DNA of 64,000 nucleotides from NCBI GenBank assembly GCA_035578175.1, contig JAQMRL010000008.1, positions 92,554,541-92,618,540 on the forward strand. Direction: 5' to 3'. A program made the position numbers and the translations under genes. The notes below the pieces were generated by a model. That model saw only the letters and a program-made list of their open reading frames with translations, was not told where the DNA came from and ran no database searches. This document shows positions 1-10,000 of this stretch, piece after piece. This DNA is from Catonia carolina (lineage: Eukaryota > Arthropoda > Insecta > Hemiptera > Achilidae). How positions within the stretch are numbered: position 1 is the first letter of the stretch; each line of letters starts with the position of its first letter.

Positions 1-637
1 GGACCAGAAACTTGAATTATGTATGTTTCATTTGGGTTGTGTAACAGTACATGGTACTTTTGGCACGTATGGTAGTGTATCAATGATTACACATGTTTTA
101 TAAATTAAAATAATGATTAATAATGTAAATAATATTTAATAATTCGATCCATAAATTTATATATATACATATTTAATTATTAAACAATGAATTTACAATT
201 TATTATTTTAATTAATTATAAAAGACAGTTTAATACATAAATACATTTTTTTAAATGTTATATGTTTATTACTTATCCGATGTAGTTTATTGTTGGGTTA
301 CTCAATTTAAGGGAAAATAATTTAATAAGATATTTATATATAAAGCGAGTCAATCTTAATTAAATTGTAAAATTAAATATGAAGATTTAAACTCACAATT
401 ATGTATTCGTTTATTATTTAATTTATTTTGTGTATTCCTGTTCACCATATTATATAGTTTGTTGATTATATTAACGGGAATACTAAAGTACTAGTAAGCG
501 TTCGCTCAAAGTATTTTGAAAAAATTACTTCTAAATAAAAAAAGGAAAATCTATTTTTTTAAATTAATTCTTTAAATTTTTTTTTACAACTTTTTAAGTT
601 TTAGGAAAAGATGTGGATAACAAGAATTGAAGAGACC
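1..637. other. A+T-rich stretch without a recognised gene
   Basis: Very A+T-rich sequence full of short homopolymers and TTAA/ATTTAA words. I see no exon-like GC rise, splice-bounded ORF or family match. Probably intronic or intergenic. Confidence 0.6.
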
Positions 638-808
638 GCCTCCGTAGCGTAGTGACTAGCGCGCTAGCCTACAAAGTGAAAGGTCCCGGGTTCGATTCCC
701 GGGTAAGATCTGGAAAATTTAACGCGTTAAAACCCTCCGTTACCAAAACCGACAGTAGTCACTAATGACAAAGCTGTCGATGCGACTTTAAATAAAATAA
801 AAAAAAAA
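638..808 (+). mobile_element. SINE-A copy (tRNA-Gly-like head)
   Basis: The head carries an A-box-like CGTAGTGACTAGCG (near 649) and a perfect B-box, GGTTCGATTCC (near 690), followed by CCGGGTAAGATCTGGAAA. The tail reads AGTCACTAATGAC ... GATGCGACTTTAAATAAAAT and ends in poly-A. The same arrangement recurs in more than ten places in the window. A tRNA head plus Pol III boxes plus A-rich tail is the definition of a tRNA-derived SINE. It does not fold as an intact tRNA because the 3' acceptor half is missing. Confidence 0.88.
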
Positions 809-1321
809 AATAATAATAATTGAAGAAAATTAAAAATGCTACAAGTTTTGTATTTTCTACCGACACAACGTTTACTTTAGCCAAACTTTACGATTTTCTG
901 TAAAAAACCGTGTGAAAATCCGTTTTTTTCAAAATTCTAGTTTTGTTGTGAATTTAATATAGATAAACCATCCAACTCAAAGTAATTAAAATCAAAGGCT
1001 TTTATAATTTCAAATTTACTGCAAATAGTTTTAAAACTAACGAACTGTTTTCCTTTAGTGATTTTGTCCCCTCCCTCCGTAATTACGCAATCACTAAGTG
1101 GCACTAGGCATTTATTCTATAATCTCACTTATTTTAGTAACTATAGTTATAAATTAAATAATAATAATAGTGATAATACTATAATTACTACATTTTTTAT
1201 TACTAAATTATATTAAATATAATTATTTTAGTAACGTATATTTTTAACTTAATTCTTATCTATAATGTAAATTTTATTTAAAATTAATGTTACTTAATAG
1301 CTTCTTAAAGGTTTTTTTATT
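809..1321. other. No recognised gene
   Basis: A+T-rich sequence with short poly-A and poly-T runs and ATAATA repeats. I recognise no gene or repeat family here. Confidence 0.5.
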
Positions 1322-1505
1322 TATTAATTAACGTCGCATCAACTACAAAGGTCATTAGCGACGACGTTGGGGTGTAACTATATACAATGGAGGATGAAAT
1401 GATATTTTTGTAACGAATGAAAATATGCCGTGCCTGAGTGGGATTCAAACCCACGACCGCATGATGAGAGGCGAGCACGTTACCAACTACGCCAATGCGG
1501 CCGGC
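1322..1505 (-). mobile_element. SINE-B copy
   Basis: Read on the minus strand it starts GCCGGCCGCATTGGCGTAG, has an A-box-like GTAGTTGGTAACG and a B-box GGTTTGAATCC. It ends with GTCGTCGCTAATGACC ... TTGATGCGACGTTAA and an A-rich tail. Close relatives lie at 42897-43066 and 50918-51094. The head differs from SINE-A, but the last 60 bases or so are the same. It is a tRNA-derived SINE, not a tRNA gene. Confidence 0.85.
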
Positions 1506-1589
1506 TTCTTGAAGTTTTAATCTGTTTATATTAACCCACTATATCAGCAGGCTGTTCTTTACAGTCTTGTGTCATACTAAATCTAAGAG

Positions 1590-1770
1590 TTGAAGTAGTT
1601 TAATGTTGGGTTGGTGTAGAAGAAGAACTGAGATGTTTCTTAGCACACTTACGAACTTTTTCGCCTACTGAAGTCACTTGAAAATCACAGTGGATGTCAT
1701 TGTTACGGGCATACCATGGATCGTTAATAATGTTCCTGAGAACCTTGTTTTAGAACCTTTGGATAGCATT
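1590..1770 (-). mobile_element. Jockey-like LINE, C-terminal relic
   Basis: The minus strand encodes a stretch containing NKVLRNIINDPWYARNNDIH followed by a region rich in Lys and Ala. This matches the block just after the reverse transcriptase domain of Jockey-clade LINEs, usually written as IQRFQNKVLR.I..APWYV.N..IH.DL. There is an in-frame stop after IQRF. Only this fragment survives; the 5' end and the RT catalytic core are absent. Same group as the fragments at 14462-14860 and 60215-60670. Confidence 0.7.
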
Positions 1771-1954
1771 TACGTCGCTCGCTTTGATGTGACCGTAAAA
1801 TAAAATAAATAGTGATACGATTTGTATATTTTATTTTTCTATCCGACGCTTAATTTAGCAGATAATCATAATTATATTATTTTAAATGCATCAAATAAAA
1901 TGAGGTATTGCGTATTTGTGATGTGACTTGTCTTTTGCAAACAAGCAAGACGTG

Positions 1955-2452
1955 ACGAATAAATTATTGTACAAGTTTGAGAATATTTGCGGGACGATAC
2001 ATGAAACGTTGAAGTACAAGACTAGGAAAGATCCACGTTCAAAGTTTTCCAAGTTTAAAGTTGTGTAAAACGATGGTGAAACCTTTGGTACTATTTGAAA
2101 GTGAGATGCACTTTTGAAGCGGGAACGAGATAGTTTGATAGGAGATAGAGGGTGGAAATTATGTTATGAGAGCGGTGAATGGCTGCACCTGGGAGAATAG
2201 GATAAGGAACACGGATACACGAGATAAGATGGGCTTTACAGTATTAACCTAGATGTGAGAATGAAAATTCATAAGAGGTTTTGGTGCACCCATTTAGAAC
2301 AGTTGAGAGTTGAGGGAGGACCGCTTGCTCCGGTTAGCCCACGAGTACAAAACCACCAAAGAGAAATGTTTGAAGTCCGAGAAGGAGGTGGTTTCCGAAA
2401 CAGGTCGAGCTGCCTAATACATGCAATTAAGAAGAAGAAAAAGAAGCATTAA
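1955..2452 (+). mobile_element. LINE C-terminal relic (ICGTI type)
   Basis: Frame-shifted reading of the plus strand gives ENICGTIHETLKYKTRKD, then MVKPLVLFESE, then MRAVNGCTWENRIRNTDTRD, with several stops. This order is the C-terminal part of an endonuclease-reverse transcriptase LINE, where related elements read CGTI..TL..KTRKDT.LKFYK, LYGSE.W, and RFLR.VKGCTR.D.IRNEDIR. The end is an AAG-rich run near 2431. The short ORF 2255-2452 inside it is just the last open piece. Related relics: 3748-3875, 14890-15320, 33740-34330, 35585-35975. Confidence 0.65.
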
Positions 2453-2566
2453 AAAATGTTTGCAGGGACAATTTTTAGTTTCCTACTGAATATTGTTAAT
2501 GAATATCATTAATTATGAAAAAGTTAGCTTCTCCAAAATATTTCGTAACAAAATATTCTTAATATC

Positions 2567-2870
2567 AGTTCACGGTCAGCTAATTAAATGACTGAACCAT
2601 TTAAGAACAGAAGAGGTAGAGGTGTAAAAGACCCTAATCAGAGTTATATCCTCTGAAAATAATGAATTTCATTATACAGCCAGACCCTGTGGTGAATAAA
2701 GTGAAGATGTCATTTGCAGAGTGGAAAATATGTGCTTTTCATAGGGCTCGGTATGCTAATAGTTTTCTATTCAGTGAGGAAGGCAATTGTAAACCACCTC
2801 ACTCCTCGTTTTACTTAGTAAACCTCTGCAGGTTCAAACCAGTTTTTCGGCTGATGACCTAAACAACAAT
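2567..2870 (+). mobile_element. SINE-C copy, 5'-truncated
   Basis: It begins inside the family at GGTCAGCTAATTAAATGACTG and runs to the CTAAACAACAATAA tail. It includes the family hallmark CAGACCCTGTGGTGAAT (near 2681). The terminal stem is damaged (CAGTT instead of CAGCC), so this is an older copy. The open frame starting MNFIIQPDPVV is shared by many copies but is broken in others. Confidence 0.88.
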
Positions 2871-3217
2871 AATGTTTACAATAGAATCTTTTTAACGTCG
2901 CTAATAGATTTAATTTACATCGTTTAGAACATGTGATTTAATAGGCAGTTCGGTATTAAGACACGAAATCTAATGACTGAATCCGAACTGATCGCTCAGC
3001 TACACCGACAAGCTTCTTTGGCGTCCATTCTATGAATGCGAAGCAAAACCAGCGAGGGTAACTAGTAATAAATAACTTGCAAATAGATGTACTGGATAAG
3101 CGGACCTTATGCGCAGACCTTCAAGACTACCCAGTAACCATGTGATTTTACTATACAGAAACGATGATTACATCAATAACCATATAAAAGTTTTTATGTT
3201 TATATTAAATAATTATA
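2871..3217. other. No recognised gene
   Basis: Mixed-composition spacer between two SINE-C copies. I see no family match or exon signal. Confidence 0.5.
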
Positions 3218-3614
3218 CTGCCCATAACGGGCAGGTGGAGTATTAAATTATTTTAACTCGATCTGCTTGTTCCAGGGCTACAAAAAGTTCTGTTTCTTAT
3301 CACATAGTCAGCCACTTATATGACTGAGCTATTTAAGAACAGAAGAGGTAGAGGTGTAGAAGAAACTAGTCAGAGTTATCTCCTCTGAGAGTAATGAATT
3401 TCACTATACAGCCAGACCCTGTGGTGAATGAAGTGAAGGTGTCATTTGCAGGGTGGAAAGTGAGTGCTTTTCGGAGGGCCTGGCATGCTGATAAGCATAC
3501 TCTTTCAACTCAGTGAGGAAGGCAACGGTAAACCACCTCACTCCTCGTTTTTACTTAGTAAAACCTCTAGAGGTTCAAACCAGCCTTTCGGCTGTTGACC
3601 TAAACAACAACAAC
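3218..3614 (+). mobile_element. SINE-C copy, full length
   Basis: Starts CTGCCCATAACGGGCAGG and ends CAACAACAAC, with the intact tail hairpin CAGCC-TTTC-GGCTG. A perfect 11-bp target-site duplication AAATAATTATA flanks it (3207-3217 and 3615-3625). It belongs to a subfamily with a CGATCTGCTTGTTCCAGGGC 5' part, shared with the copies at 16780, 24796, 28073 and 57020. The TSD shows insertion by target-primed reverse transcription. Confidence 0.93.
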
Positions 3615-3747
3615 AAATAATTATAAAATAAAAAATATTTATAAATTTTTTATATAAAAATGGATAAGTTGTTTTAGAATTACATTTATTACGATATTTT
3701 GTGGATATTTTTTTATATTGTAATATATTATATTAATATCAATCTTA

Positions 3748-3875
3748 GTGTATGGGCGAAAGGAGCATTAGGCTACATACATGCTGGACGAAGAGATGTA
3801 GCTAGACCGCGAAAAAGATGGGCAAAGAAGTAGGTGACGGTCGGAAGGCTTAATCATGACAGAAAGAAGAAGAAT
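3748..3875 (+). mobile_element. LINE 3' end fragment (GRRDV.RPRKRW type)
   Basis: The plus strand reads WAKGALGYIHAGRRDVARPR, then KRWAKK and a stop, then an AAGAAGAAG run. That is the extreme C-terminus of the LINE type also seen on the minus strand at 33740-34330 (ALGYIPAERRDVGRPRKRWG). A fragment only. Confidence 0.7.
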
Positions 3876-4305
3876 AATATATATCATAACAAGGACGGAC
3901 CTTAAAAGAAAGAAGACACTTATAATACACCCTATTCGAACAAAGAGAAATACAAGAAAACTGAAAATATAATCCAAGTAACGAGTAAAAGGAGACATGT
4001 ATTTTTTCTGACATGTCACAAGAATGAACAGTAGCAGAATTACAAAACAAATTTTCGATAAAAAATAAATCTCAAAACCAAACCACCATGGTTCACAATA
4101 ACATTGAATGACCTTACAGATGCAAAAATCGACACAGAAGACATGTAGAATAAGATTTTTTAGAAAAAAAGCCAGAGATTCTTCGGGGTACAGAATGAAG
4201 AGAAAAGACGTAAACCCCATACTGTACATGTTAGGAAGGAAAAATCCGAAAGAAGGAAGATATTGTGAGAGAAAAGGAAACGTGAGAAAAACAGGAAGAA
4301 GTTAA
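3876..4305 (+). mobile_element. LINE C-terminal relic
   Basis: A frame with several stops contains HVTRMNSSRITKQIFDKK, matching the GH..RM...RLTK.IF block found after the RT domain of many insect LINEs. The same block (GHVAKMNDSRWTKQIF) is on the minus strand at 54946-55300, and the two are alignable over about 350 bases. The long opposite-strand ORF at 3768-4229 is a shadow of this relic. Confidence 0.65.
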
Positions 4306-4491
4306 TAAAATATTAATTTGGTATCTGTAGAGAAATTTGCTAATCGGGGGAAATTTATAGATACATTATTATTTATTTGTTTATTTATTTAGATTGTTTA
4401 GACCCATTCAGGATCACATAAAGTCAATTATGAACTGTTGCCGCCATTCCTCTTGTTTCTCCAGTACTCCTTCATAAATTCGCATAGATAC

Positions 4492-4522
<31 letters not shown>

Positions 4523-4598
4523 TTTTAATTTACAGTTTTATTTTTATTAAAAGCTCAAATACATAATTTTAATTACTAACACACTAATACACTAATAC
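4306..4598. other. A+T-rich spacer
   Basis: TTTATTTATTTG-like and TTATTATTATT runs. A short segment near 4395-4490 has a more complex sequence that may be another LINE scrap on the minus strand, but I could not confirm it. Confidence 0.4.

Positions 4599-4654
<56 letters not shown>
4599..4654. repeat. (AGT)n microsatellite
   Basis: Uninterrupted AGT triplets, about 18 units. Pure, so probably length-variable. Confidence 0.97.
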
Positions 4655-4814
4655 AAAATAAAATAAAACCTAGAAGCACTAAGTAAGTAGTTAGCATTAA
4701 TTTTATTACTAAGATTGCTACTAAAATAATATGTTCAATATAAAAAAGATAAATTCACAAAATGCCATAAAAATAAATCTAAAACGAACTTATCTACAAA
4801 TAATAAAAAACGTT

Positions 4815-5010
4815 GACGGCCGCCGCCGTAGCGTAGTGGTTAGCGCATTGGCCTGCCACGCGGAGGTCCCGGGTTCGATTCCCGGCGAGGGTCTGGAAAT
4901 TTTCACATGTCAAATCCCAAAGTTAATATTACACAATCCACCGTAGTCGCTAATGACCAAGTTGTTGATGCGACTCTAAATAAATAAATTAAAAAAAAAT
5001 AATAAATTAA
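4815..5010 (+). mobile_element. SINE-A copy, well preserved
   Basis: Clear A box (GCGTAGTGGTTAGCG), then CTGCCACGCGGAGGTCCCGG and the B box GGTTCGATTCCCGGC. The central part matches the anticodon arm and T arm of tRNA-Gly(GCC), which suggests that tRNA as the source. The tail forms AGTCGC (4945-4950) pairing with GCGACT (4970-4975), then TAAATAAATAAATT and poly-A. A short CGTTGAC duplication flanks it (left near 4811, right near 5019). Confidence 0.9.
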
Positions 5011-5025
5011 AAAAAAACCGTTGAC

Positions 5026-5762
5026 AGATTATGGAACCGGGAAAAGAGCTCATAGGATTACTAGTGTATGTCTAATCAAACAAAAAACAGGGAGAAAACA
5101 TTATTTCTGTCAGTTCAATTCTTACAGATTTAATCGAGCCATTTTTTTTACAATTCTAAGTCCCAGTTCAGTTTTTCATTTGCTATCCTTCAAATTAGAC
5201 TCCGTGAACAACGAAACAATATCGTCCGTAAAACTAACAATCCTTACCTCAATATTTTAATTTACAGAACTGATTTACATATACACCAGAAACAGTATCG
5301 GGTCAAGCATTGTCCCAAGTAAAACCCCATATTACGATCACTTATAGCATTTTATGGCAAATAACAATATATATTAAATAAAATCTACAAATTTATATGT
5401 TTTATATTTAACGTACTTAGTCAGAAATTTACAATTTTCTGTTAAAATTACAAATTTTTCCTACTACAATCGACATAAAACTAAAAGCCAGTAATAATTT
5501 ATGCCACAGAAAGTTTAACAACGCGTTGTTTAGATTATATTTCTATTGTAAGGCGTATGAAGTTTTGATTGCGGGAAACTTAATGTGGTTTTTTCGTTAA
5601 GCGGCCAACTTTCAACCACAATATACAGATTTTCATTTTGAAACCGTTCGTATCTTTTACCAGAGCGTTTTCTTTGAACCTTAGTCCACAAACTCGGACT
5701 TTGTTATAGGCCTACTTTTCATTTTTTTGGTCTTTTAACTAAAAAGTTGACTATCCTCTGTT
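5026..5762. other. No recognised gene
   Basis: Unique-looking A+T-rich sequence. Neither strand shows a splice-bounded exon or a repeat family I know. Confidence 0.5.
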
Positions 5763-5765
5763 TAA

Positions 5766-6827
5766 AGGCCTATTCCCACGACGCTGGTTTACTAGCTGCT
5801 GGTACTAGCAGCTAATTAGTATGGTTACTTGAGTCACGAGTTTGCCCTTGTATGCAACGAGGGGTAAAGAGTGAAAAGCATCAGTGCGCAAGCGCGACTG
5901 CTTTAATTTCAATACGACGAACATAACAACTTATACTACTATACCCAGAGCATATACAGTATATCGCGGAACCTTTTGTAGGTTAACTGTACGAGTGTAA
6001 CTTTTTGTTACCGTAAACAGAAATGTCGATTTCTCGAAAACGTGGTCGAACTATTCACAGTGCTGAACTAATGTAATAAAAATGTTGTGAAGTTGAAGCT
6101 AAACAAAAATGGCTATCCGTGCCTCTTAACAAAAGCCGTGAGCGAGCGGCTAACTACTGCGATGTTTCTCTTTCCACAATTCGAAAAATAAAGAAGGAAA
6201 TTAAGGGCGTGAAGAAGCTATTCTTTATCAGTTTTGTTGACGCCTGGTAAAAAAAGAAAACGGTTAGGTAGATACTAGAGAGACTGATAATAAAAACGCC
6301 GATGAAAGCAATAGTAAAGAAGGCGATTCATTCGTAATTATAATAAATCAAACATTTCTAGTCATGTAATTAAGCTATAGGCAATATTACAGGTTATATT
6401 TTATTTATTATAAGGTTTATGAAGAAAACATTTTCTCGGAATAAACCACAGCTTACAAAATGTATCTAGAAACTGCACGGTAGTGAAATGTACGAGTAGT
6501 GTCTCATTGTTGAGGTTGGCAGCACTGCAAATATTTCACTTCTCTTCCTCACAGCCCATACATACGCAAAAGGCAATCTCGTGACTTCAGTATCTATAAC
6601 TAGTAACGTTTACAAACGTTCACACCGAGCTAGTTTACTAGCGCTAGTCAATCACTTGACTTTTCTCCCCAACTTGCTCTAGTAAAATCAAACATGTTCA
6701 AAGTCACTAGCGCGCTAGTGAATACTAGCGCTTTAACTAACTAGCTGCTAGTTGTTCGTTCCCACGATGCTAGTACTAGCTGCTAGTCTACTAGCAGCTA
6801 GTAAACTACCGTCGTGGGAATAGGCCT
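5766..6827. mobile_element. Harbinger-like DNA transposon, copy 1
   Basis: The terminal inverted repeats begin AGGCCTATTCCCACGACG at both ends, flanked by a TAA/TAA duplication (5763-5765 and 6828-6830). A 3-bp TWA target is typical of PIF/Harbinger elements. The subterminal regions are dense with CTAGTTTACTAGC/GCTGCTAGTA palindromes. Inside are a decayed ORF (6023-6290), one unit of the sequence that forms a tandem array in copy 2 at 29706-30590 (here near 6600-6720), and a block reused at 22337-22533. It has no intact transposase and is therefore non-autonomous. Confidence 0.85.
6023..6290 (+). pseudogene. Decayed helix-turn-helix ORF inside Harbinger-like element
   Basis: The frame opens MSISRKRGRTIHSAEL, hits stops, then continues with RERAANYCDVSLSTIRKIKK and, after a frameshift, LLTPGKKRKRL. 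The RAA.YC.VS.STIR.IKKE pattern looks like a helix-turn-helix of transposase N-termini, and a GKKRKR basic patch usually follows. No DDE catalytic domain follows; the sequence passes directly into non-coding DNA. It may be a remnant of the transposon's own DNA-binding protein. The exact family is uncertain. Confidence 0.5.
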
Positions 6828-7044
6828 TAAATGTACTTCTATCGAGAGTTTCTTTTCGCGTATTCCCATTTTCCCCCATTTTTTCATATGGTTCACGTTT
6901 TCAACTATAATTTGCCTTGTTAATATATTTTTATCCCTGCTATAATTACGTAGCCATAAAATTATTCTTTTCGTTTATTATTGCTGTTGTAATTATTGTA
7001 TTTATTGTATTGTAATTATTGTATTATTATGTTGTATTTGTAAG

Positions 7045-7540
7045 CTAGGAAAGCCTTTGAAATGAAAAACAGCTTCCTGACTACAAACATTGACTTCCGG
7101 ATTAGAAAAAATTTCTTAAAAGACCATGTTTGGAGTATAGCATTATACGGGAATGAAGCATGGATGATAGGGGCTGTAGAAAGGAAGAGGATAGAAGCTT
7201 TTGAAATGTGGTGTTATAGAAAAATGTTAATGATTAGGTGGGTGGACAAGATAAGTAATTTAGAGGTTCTTAGGCGAGTGGATGAAAAAAATGTGTATGG
7301 AAGCATCTTACCAGAAGAAGGGGCATATCTTAAGACATCCAGTTATTGGTCTACCAATAATGGAGGGTAATATTGACGGAGTGAATTGTAGGGGGGGAAA
7401 GGTTAGAGTTTATAAAGCAAATTACAAAAGATGTAGGGTGTTACAGGTATGTAGATATGAAACGACTTACGTAAGATGGACAGTTTGGAGAACTGCATCA
7501 AACCAGTCGAGAGACTGATGACAAAAATAAATCGTAATTA
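7045..7540 (+). mobile_element. LINE-G 3' end (C-terminal relic)
   Basis: Residues read FLKDHVWSIALYGNEAWMIG, then RKRIEAFEMWCYRKMLMIRW, then VDKISNLEVLRRV. This is the C-terminal domain of a common arthropod endonuclease-reverse transcriptase LINE (ALYGSE.W..RLEAFEMW.YRRML). The frame breaks near 7340. The 3' UTR ends with the stem-loop CAGTC-GAGA-GACTG (7504-7517) then ATGACAAAAATAAAT. That tail matches the end of SINE-C. RT core and 5' end are missing (dead on arrival). Confidence 0.8.
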
Positions 7541-8056
7541 TCTTCGGTTCTTTTCCTATATTCGTTATTCTCAATTCTCTTTGGCCCAATAATTTTCTAC
7601 GAATTTTTCTTTCTATATTTTTCGGTGGTCAATCTCGTTAATTTTGTTTGTTAAGCATTTAGCAGCGTAATTCCGGTCTTATTCTTTTTTTTAGCGTCTT
7701 TAGTTTTGCAGTTTGTTGTGTCAATTTATTTATTTATTTTTTTGTTAACATTATTGTTTGTACCTACTGATAGTTGACTTAAAGAAACTTTTAAGTCATT
7801 TTGTTACACTACTCTAAATAATTTATTGGCTTGTTTAATAAAAATAATAAAATTTTATATTTTAAAAACAAAAACGTAACATATTTTCAGTCTCTGCTCT
7901 ATTTCTGCCAATCAGTGTTTTACTTTCTTAACAAAGTTAAGTTACGCTTGTTGTTTTGGGCAGGAACTTGGTATAACGAGTTGACAGCTATGCATGCACG
8001 CGCATATCGTACGGTATCGCTGACTGCAGTCAAACCATAAAATAAAAAAAAAAACA
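7541..8056. other. No recognised gene
   Basis: A+T-rich, T-rich on the plus strand. Nothing family-like. The short ORF 7831-8040 has no distinctive feature. Confidence 0.45.
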
Positions 8057-8215
8057 CTCTCTGCCTTGACGCAGTGATTAGCGTGTTAAACTACAAACTG
8101 AAAGGTTTTGAGTTCGACTCTTAGGTACGATCTGGAAATTTTAAAATCTTAAATTCCCAATTCCATAACCAACAGAAATAATTACCAAGCAATTGATGTA
8201 ACTTAGAAAATAAAT
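8057..8215 (+). mobile_element. SINE-A copy, degenerate
   Basis: A-box-like CGCAGTGATTAGCGTG and a B-box-like GAGTTCGACTC with TAGGTACGATCTGGAAATTT behind it. The tail hairpin has decayed. Older than the copies at 4815 and 37180. Confidence 0.65.
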
Positions 8216-8235
8216 TAATAAGTCTATAACGTACT

Positions 8236-8735
8236 AATTTAATATAGTCAACTAAAAAACTTCGGTAAAAATTTTACATTAAATGAAGTGAAGGTGTCAT
8301 CTGCAGGGTGAAAAATATGTGCTTTTCAGAGGGTCTGGCGTGCTGAAAAGTATACTTTTCAATTCACTGAGGAAGGCAATGGTAAACCTCCTCACTCCTC
8401 GTTTTACTTCAAATGTGCATACCTCCAACACCCTATATCTTAAGTAATTTGCTTTAAATATTCTTATCTTTTCCTCCCCCTACAAAATTTAATATAGTCA
8501 ACTAAAAAACTTCGGTAAAAATTTTACATTAAATGAAGTGAAGGTGTCATCTGCAGGGTGAAAAATATGTGCTTTTCAGAGGGTCTGGCGTGCTGAAAAG
8601 TATACTTTCCAATTCACTGAGGAAGGCATTGGTAAACCTCCTCACTCCTCGTTTTACTTCATATCTGCATACCTCCAACACCCTATATCTTAAGTAATTT
8701 GCTTTAAATATTCTTATCTTTTCCTCCCCCTACAA
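8236..8735. repeat. Tandem duplication of a 250-bp SINE-C/LINE-G chimera
   Basis: Two head-to-tail units of exactly 250 bases differ at only about four positions. Each unit contains part of SINE-C in sense (from AAATGAAGTGAAGGTGTCAT to CCTCGTTTTACTT) fused to antisense LINE-G 3' sequence (CATACCTCCAACACCCTATA to CCCCCTACA). The right unit continues directly into the LINE-G copy at 8736-9440. The low divergence means the duplication is recent compared with the decayed LINE. Confidence 0.92.
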
Positions 8736-9440
8736 TTCACTCGCTCAACATTACTTTTCATTTTTGATAGAGCAATACCTGGATGTCTTAAGATATACCC
8801 CACTAGCCTATCCCTTCTTCTGGTAAGATGTTTCCATATACTTCTTCCTTCATCCACTCGTCTAAAAACCTCTAAATTACTTATTTGTCTACCGACCTAA
8901 TCTCTAACATTTTCTTATAATACCATATTTCAAAAGCTTCTAACCTTTTCCTTTCTACAGCTCCTATCACCAATGTTTCGCTTCCGTACAATGCTATACT
9001 CCAAACATAATGTTTTAAGAAATTTTTCCTAATCTGTAAATCAAAGTTTGCAGTCATTAAGTTGTTTTTCATTTCAAAAAACCTTCTAGCTTGAGCATTC
9101 CTACATTTGATATCACTTTTACTTCTACCATACTTTGTTATTTTACTCCCTAGATAGCAAAATTTCCCAACTTCCTGTATGTTTTCGTTGGCTACTTTTA
9201 AATTTTCCATCTTCTTTAAACCACTCTTGCTACTGCACAATACTAACGTCTTGTTTCTATTAATTTTCATTAAGTAATTCTTTCTCATGATCTCATCCAT
9301 TTTGTTTAAGATATCCTCTAGTTTTCTTTGTTTAGGCTAATACTACGATATCATCGGCGAATCTCAGAATTTTTATTGTTTCTCCTTGAATTTTTATTCC
9401 TGCGTCGAATTTTTCCTTCACTTAATTAATACCCTCTTAC
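8736..9440 (-). mobile_element. LINE-G relic with RT catalytic FADD
   Basis: On the minus strand the order is VKEKFDAGIKIQGET, RFADDIVVLA (the FADD reverse transcriptase metal-binding motif, codons at 9350-9361), a stop, then an open 139-residue stretch ending FLKHYVWSIALYGSE, RKRLEAFEIWYYKKMLEIRS. This is the same domain as at 7045-7540 but reaches further upstream. A stop just after FADD and frameshifts make it inactive. Its 3' end is replaced by the tandem chimera at 8236-8735. Confidence 0.82.
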
Positions 9441-10000
9441 ATATACAAGTTTCACAGTTACATAGTTATATGTACACACAAGGGATTAAAATCCATTAGG
9501 AAAAAAATATTTTAATATTTAGTCGACTAAATTTAATAAAATTTAAAAACTATATAATTTAAAAAAAAGGATTTGATAAAGATTGCTCGTAACTTACGAC
9601 TTAATAATACAAGTTTCTAAAAGTTATTTATATATAGTAAATACACTGAGATAACTGATCCAATTGCGGAATATGTCTGAATAACTTTCACTCGGTAACA
9701 AAACAAAGTGAAACTTTCATCTATTAACATCACGTTTTGTAAACGTATGTTAACAATATTCTGTATCATTTAAAATAAAAATTATCTGATTTAATAAAGT
9801 GTATAATTATTGTTTATGTATTTTTATATAAAATACCGACATTAGATGCTGGATGGTTTACTAGATGTGACCGAACGTGAACGTTACAATCTTGAAATGA
9901 CTATAACAGCGAAAGCCCTAATTAATGAATGAATCTTCACCATATCTCCTCGATCGCTGAAGGGGTAGTTAAGAAAAAAAAGTACTTTACTTATAAATAT
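9441..10000. other. No recognised gene
   Basis: A+T-rich unique sequence without ORFs or known repeats, leading into the palindrome cluster. Confidence 0.5.

Noticed and set aside
638..808. tRNA genes at the many GGTTCGATTCC sites
   Set aside because: No copy has a complete acceptor stem, and each continues into a shared non-tRNA tail with poly-A. They are SINEs.
3768..4229. 153-residue hydrophobic ORF on the minus strand, looking like a membrane protein
   Set aside because: It lies antisense to a LINE relic. An antisense LINE relative gives a similar Phe/Leu-rich ORF at 54895-55296. T-rich antisense sequence produces apparent membrane segments.
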